Notes under the pieces: model-generated
Told to the model about the DNA's origin: nothing
The model's input: only the letters and a program-made list of their open reading frames with translations
Database searches by the model: none
Shown: one piece after another, positions 60,622 to 64,000 of the stretch
How positions within the stretch are numbered: the first letter of the stretch is position 1
How the letters are laid out: every line of letters starts with the position of its first letter
Assembly (NCBI RefSeq): GCF_030684895.1
Contig: NZ_JAUXXP010000069.1
Location: 21,865-85,864 of the forward strand
DNA: 64,000 bases
DNA from: Pseudomonas sp.
GTDB lineage: Bacteria > Pseudomonadota > Gammaproteobacteria > Pseudomonadales > Pseudomonadaceae
Direction: 5' to 3'
Made by a program: the position numbers and the translations under genes

Positions 60622-61755
60622 TCAAGCAGTCGCCAGCTGTTGCAGCAGCGCCAGCGTCTCTTCAATAACCCGGGGTTCTGTGTAGAAGTGCGGCGACAGG
60701 CGGATGCCTGCACCGCGTTGTACGCAGATCACCTGCTGCTCCTTCAGGTGTTCAAACAGGGCTTGGTGCTGCCAGCCATCCAGGCTGAAGGTCAGAATTC
60801 CCGCACGTTGCTGACGCTCCAGCCTGCCGTGCAGGTGTGCGCCGGGTACCTTGTGCAGGCCATCAATCAACCATTGCATACGGTCCTGCAGAGCCTTCTC
60901 GACCTGCGCCATGCCCACCTCTTCAAGCAGCGATAGACTGGCTTCCAGGGCCATGGCGCCGAGCATGTTCGGGCTGCCGCACTCAAAGCGCCGGGCGCTG
61001 TGAGCGGGCTCCCAGGTGCTGCGCTGGTAGTCGCCGGCATGCTCGAGCATATGCCAGCCGTATTCATGCAACTTGAGTTGTGCACGCAGATCGCTGCGGC
61101 AGTAGAACACCCCTAGCCCTTCCGGACCGAGCAACCATTTATGCCCGTCGGCCATGGCAAAGGCACACTCGCTGGCCTGTACGTCGAAGGGCAGGGCACC
61201 GAGCTGCTGGATCGCATCGATGCACAGCAACACGCCACGCGCCTGACAGCCCTGGCCCAGGCGCGGCAGGTCTAGACGCAGGCCGCTGGCGTACTGCACG
61301 GCGCTGATTGCCATCAGTCGTGTGCGCGGGCCGCAGGCAGCGAGCAAAGCGGCTTCGGCATCACCCTGATGCAGATTGACCTGCACGACCTCGACGCCCT
61401 GCGGGGCGAGTGCTTCCCAGACAATTCGGTTGGAGGGGAATTCTTCATCACTGATCACCACCTGATCACCGGCCCGCCAGTCCAGGCCGAAAGCGACGAA
61501 GGACAAAGCCTCGGAGGTGTTTTTCACCAGGGCGATATCCGCGCGCGACGGCGCGTTGAGCAGGCGCTGCAGGCGCTCGCGTAGGCGGCGTTCGACCTGC
61601 AGCCAGTTTGCGTAGTCGCGCGCGCCGGTTTGCGCGTTCTCGATGGCAAACCGGCTAACTGCATCGACTGCCCGTTGTGGCCAGGGTGAAACGGCCGCGT
61701 GGTTGAGATAACGCAGGCCGGGAAGTTGCGGAAACTCGTCATGAACTGCGTACAT
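60622..61755 (-). CDS. class V aminotransferase family protein
   Basis: A 377-residue PLP enzyme of the NifS/cysteine-desulphurase-like group. YLNHAAVSPWP is at the N-terminus, LVKNTSEALSFVAFGLDW and DAIQQLGALPFDV hold the cofactor, and the PLP lysine is in MADGHKWLLGPEGLG near residue 215. A mobile Cys loop as in IscS is not evident, so this is more likely an aminotransferase or lyase acting on an unknown small molecule. It is divergent from a TetR regulator (76-base gap), which could control it. It is downstream-adjacent to rgsA on the same strand. Confidence 0.88.
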   Translation of the reverse strand: MYAVHDEFPQLPGLRYLNHAAVSPWPQRAVDAVSRFAIENAQTGARDYANWLQVERRLRERLQRLLNAPSRADIALVKNTSEALSFVAFGLDWRAGDQVVISDEEFPSNRIVWEALAPQGVEVVQVNLHQGDAEAALLAACGPRTRLMAISAVQYASGLRLDLPRLGQGCQARGVLLCIDAIQQLGALPFDVQASECAFAMADGHKWLLGPEGLGVFYCRSDLRAQLKLHEYGWHMLEHAGDYQRSTWEPAHSARRFECGSPNMLGAMALEASLSLLEEVGMAQVEKALQDRMQWLIDGLHKVPGAHLHGRLERQQRAGILTFSLDGWQHQALFEHLKEQQVICVQRGAGIRLSPHFYTEPRVIEETLALLQQLATA

Positions 61756-61831
61756 GGTCGGATGATCCGTGCAATTTGTCGTTAGTTAGGCATAATACGC
61801 GCCTTCGTTTTTTTGACCCCGTAGTCCTTTT

Positions 61832-62470
61832 ATGCATAAAGAACCCCGCAAGGTCCGTGAGTTTCGCCGCCGCGAACAGGAAATTCTCGACACAGCACTG
61901 AAGCTCTTCCTCGACCAGGGTGAAGACAGCGTGACTGTGGAGATGATTGCCGACACGGTTGGTATCGGTAAAGGCACCATCTACAAACATTTCAAATCCA
62001 AGGCGGAAATCTACCTGCGCCTGATGCTCGACTATGAGCGCGATCTCAACGAGCTGCTGCACTCGGCCGATGTCGACCGTGACAAGGAAGCGCTGTCGCG
62101 CGCCTACTTCGAGTTCCGCATGCGTGACCCGCAGCGCTATCGCCTGTTTGACCGTCTGGAAGAGAAGGTGGTCAAGGGCAACCAGGTGCCGGAGATGGTT
62201 GAGCAACTGCACAAGATCCGCGCCTCCAACTTCGAGCGTCTGACCCAACTGATCAAGGGCCGCATCGCCGAAGGCAAGCTGGAAGACGTGCCGCCGTATT
62301 TCCATTACTGCGCCGCCTGGGCGCTGGTGCATGGCGCCGTGGCGCTGTATCACTCGCCGTTCTGGAGCAATGTGCTGGAAGATCAGGAAGGTTTCTTCCA
62401 GTTCCTCATGGACATCGGCGTGCGCATGGGCAACAAGCGCAAGCGTGAGGGCGACACCCCGGCTAGCTGA
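61832..62470 (+). CDS. TetR/AcrR family transcriptional regulator
   Basis: A 212-residue regulator. The N-terminal helix-turn-helix (residues 12-60) is REQEILDTALKLFLDQGEDSVTVEMIADTVGIGKGTIYKHF. The ligand domain is PFWSNVL...-type with an aromatic-rich pocket (YFHYCAAWALVHGAVALYHS). The target and ligand are unknown. It is divergent from the class V aminotransferase gene, with CATAAT at 61791 as a possible -10. A bound operator in the shared gap would control both genes. Confidence 0.9.
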   Translation: MHKEPRKVREFRRREQEILDTALKLFLDQGEDSVTVEMIADTVGIGKGTIYKHFKSKAEIYLRLMLDYERDLNELLHSADVDRDKEALSRAYFEFRMRDPQRYRLFDRLEEKVVKGNQVPEMVEQLHKIRASNFERLTQLIKGRIAEGKLEDVPPYFHYCAAWALVHGAVALYHSPFWSNVLEDQEGFFQFLMDIGVRMGNKRKREGDTPAS

Positions 62471-62549
62471 GGTATTCAGCGGGTGGATAACGAATCTGCT
62501 GCGTTGGCGGCGCCCCTATACTCGGCGCTCACCTTAGCTGGAGTCATGC

Positions 62550-63518
62550 ATGATCGTTGACCGCCAGGGCAGACGCTTCCGCAATTTGCGGATCAGCCTG
62601 ACCGCCGCCTGCAACTATGCCTGCACCTACTGCGTACCCGATGGTAAGCGGCTGGTCGCAGCGCAAGACGAGCTCTCGGCCGAGGCCATGCTGCGTGGCG
62701 TGGCCTATCTGATCGAAGCCGCTGGTATTGAGCGCTTGCGCATCACCGGTGGCGAGCCGCTGGTCAGTCCCAAACTCGACGTTTTTTTGCGCGGCGTCAG
62801 CCAGTTCGGTTTGGCCGATATCAGCTTAACCAGCAATGGCCAGCTGCTTACGCGCAAATTGCCGCTGCTGCTGGAATGCGGCATCCGCCGCTTGAATATT
62901 TCCCTGGACACTCTCGACGCTGCGGCGTTTCGCACGATTGCCCGTGGCGGCGACCTGGCGGCAGTCCTCGATGGGCTGCAGCAGGCGCGGGCGGCGGGCA
63001 TCCAGATCAAGGTCAATATGGTGCCGCTGCGCGGGCAGAACCTCGATCAGGTGCTGCCGCTGCTCGACTACTGCCTGGCTAACGGTTTCGAGCTGCGTTT
63101 TATCGAGCTGATGCGCATGGGGCACCTGGCTCGCGATGGCAATGGCTTCCAGCGTCAGTTTATCGGCATGCCCGAGCTGTTGGCGCTGATCGGCAGTCGC
63201 TACGAGTATGTCCAGGCCCACGCTGCGCTGGACGCCACCGCGCTGCGCTACGCCATCCCCGGTGTTGGCCACTTCGGCGTAATCGCCAATGAAAGCGTGC
63301 CGTTCTGCCGCACCTGCTCGCGCCTGCGCCTGTCCTCGACCGGCTGGCTGCACGGCTGCCTATCCTCGAGCAATCGCCACTACATCGGCGACCTGCTAGA
63401 CAAGCCGCGCCACCAGGCGTTACCTGCACTGCAGGGCTTGTTGGTCAAGGCACTGGGTGACAAACAGGATATTGCCTTCTCTGGCGGTGCAACCGTGATG
63501 AAGATTATTGGCGGCTAA
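62550..63518 (+). CDS. moaA: GTP 3',8-cyclase MoaA-like radical SAM enzyme
   Basis: 322 residues. The radical SAM cluster is held by Cys21, Cys25 and Cys28 (AACNYACTYCVPDG). The second, C-terminal cluster fits CxxC-x13-C (Cys253, Cys256, Cys270). The chain ends with the Gly-Gly that MoaA needs. LRITGGEPLVSP and LTSNGQLL are present. It makes the cyclic pterin precursor step of molybdenum cofactor synthesis. No other moa, moe or mog gene is near; the next thing is mobile-element debris, so this may be one of two moaA copies in the genome. Confidence 0.9.
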   Translation: MIVDRQGRRFRNLRISLTAACNYACTYCVPDGKRLVAAQDELSAEAMLRGVAYLIEAAGIERLRITGGEPLVSPKLDVFLRGVSQFGLADISLTSNGQLLTRKLPLLLECGIRRLNISLDTLDAAAFRTIARGGDLAAVLDGLQQARAAGIQIKVNMVPLRGQNLDQVLPLLDYCLANGFELRFIELMRMGHLARDGNGFQRQFIGMPELLALIGSRYEYVQAHAALDATALRYAIPGVGHFGVIANESVPFCRTCSRLRLSSTGWLHGCLSSSNRHYIGDLLDKPRHQALPALQGLLVKALGDKQDIAFSGGATVMKIIGG

Positions 63519-63664
63519 GGATGGTCTGAAATAGTCATGTATTTCTGGATGACTTCAGTCCTTGCCGATTTTGAACGCGGTAAATTGATCAAAACCGACC
63601 AGATCGTCCGCTCATTTCTGGTTTTTTAGCCGCCACAAGCACCTCGCGGCGGCTATTCCCCGCA

Positions 63665-63860
63665 TTACAGGCGCACCTCTCCTGCCGTTGCCAGTAAATG
63701 TCTGCGCGCCATCCACAGGTTCGACAGCGCGAACAGCGTGACCAACTGCGCCGTGTTCTTCGCCAGACCACGCAAGCGCACTTTGACGTAGCCGAACTGC
63801 CGTTTGATCGTAACCGCTCCACAACCCCCACCTTCAAATAATCCCTGTACGACCTGATGC
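63665..63860 (-). pseudogene. C-terminal remnant of an IS5-type transposase
   Basis: The frame ending at the TAA at 63665-63667 encodes IKRQFGYVKVRLRGLAKNT and then QLVTLFALSNLWMARRHLL, the well-known C-terminal end of IS5-group DDE transposases. Upstream the expected residues (YLKxRVEHPFRV) are found only in another frame and with missing bases, so the gene is frameshifted. It is then cut off at about 63860, where the IS3-type end begins. The gap 63519-63664 has no other supported feature. Confidence 0.75.
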
Positions 63861-64000
63861 TGAATCGCCCCGGGTTTCGTGGAGGCCTCAACTCTTGAGA
63901 AGATGAGGCTATGAAAAAGACCACGACCTACTCCCCTGAAATCCGTGAACGTGCCGTGCGCATGGTTCTGGAGCACCTGAACGACTATCCATCCGAGTGG
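63861..64000 (+). mobile_element. left end of an IS3-family insertion sequence (partial)
   Basis: A TG-starting end (TGAATCGCCCCGGG at 63861) is followed, 36 bases on, by an ATG opening an orfA-like frame, and the element runs out of the window. The end fits the TG...CA rule of the IS3 family. The end sequence is my estimate; the other end is not in the window. Confidence 0.65.
63911..64000 (+). CDS. IS3-family transposase OrfA, N-terminal 30 residues
   Basis: The protein reads [20 protein letters not shown] and continues [10 protein letters not shown] to the window end. This is the start of the helix-turn-helix OrfA of IS3-type elements, which binds the element ends and, by a ribosomal frameshift with OrfB, makes the active transposase. 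GAGGCT precedes the ATG. Only the first 30 residues are visible, so activity cannot be judged. Confidence 0.8.
   Translation, partial: MKKTTTYSPEIRERAVRMVLEHLNDYPSEW

Overview
The window is a stretch of Pseudomonas (gammaproteobacterial) core chromosome. The evidence is the gene order: fadBA, topA, lexA/sulA, psrA, nagZ, mfd, gap, nqrABCDEF-apbE-nqrM, sthA, lolCDE, comEC, lpxK-kdsB-murB, rne, rluC, sppA, rpmF-plsX-fabD-fabG-acpP-fabF, pabC-mltG-tmk-holB-pilZ-tatD. This is essentially the order known from P. aeruginosa, and the encoded proteins look Pseudomonas-like throughout. The species cannot be fixed by eye. A dispersed repeat (three copies) and insertion-sequence debris at the right edge differ from what I remember of P. 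aeruginosa PAO1.

Layout. 1-2.5 kb: small poorly known genes and a universal stress protein. 2.8-6.4 kb: fadBA beta-oxidation operon with a candidate PsrA operator upstream. 6.4-15 kb: topA, two small hypotheticals, the lexA-sulA SOS unit, psrA, a YkuD-family protein beside nagZ, and a methylthioinosine phosphorylase. 15-21.5 kb: csiV-like, mfd, a long-form gap and a chalcone-isomerase-like secreted protein. 21.7-30.3 kb: the complete NADH:quinone oxidoreductase operon with its flavin (apbE) and iron (nqrM) maturation genes, followed by soluble transhydrogenase. 30.5-32.1 kb: PilZ-domain/small secreted protein/glycerophosphodiesterase unit. 32.3-35.6 kb: lolCDE. 35.6-43.2 kb: DUF2062, comEC, ExbB/ExbD-like pair, lpxK, Trm112-like, kdsB, low-Mr phosphatase, murB. 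43.3-49.6 kb: rne, divergent rluC, HAD phosphatase, sppA. 49.6-60.4 kb: maf and the large fatty-acid synthesis/cell envelope/replication cluster. 60.4-63.5 kb: a candidate RgsA small RNA, a class V aminotransferase, a TetR regulator and moaA. 63.6-64 kb: a decayed IS5-type transposase end abutting the left end of an IS3-type element.

The genes fall into working groups. Fatty-acid breakdown (fadBA) and its sensor PsrA lie 6.8 kb apart, both with PsrA-type sites. NADH oxidation at the membrane is encoded with all its dedicated maturation factors and a NAD(P)H balancing enzyme. Envelope building is spread over lolCDE, lpxK, kdsB, murB, mltG, the fab genes and plsX. Strong sigma-70-like promoters can be read upstream of gap, lexA, rne, yceD and acpP. 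The yceD and rluC promoters lie so close to the start codons that their transcripts may be leaderless.

I do not see an obviously new multi-gene system such as a defence island, biosynthetic cluster or CRISPR array. The most interesting items are the terminal-inverted-repeat element wedged between lexA and sulA and its relatives, a signal-less YkuD enzyme next to nagZ, the long rne leader with promoters overlapping those of rluC, the candidate leaderless genes, and the PilZ-phosphodiesterase unit.
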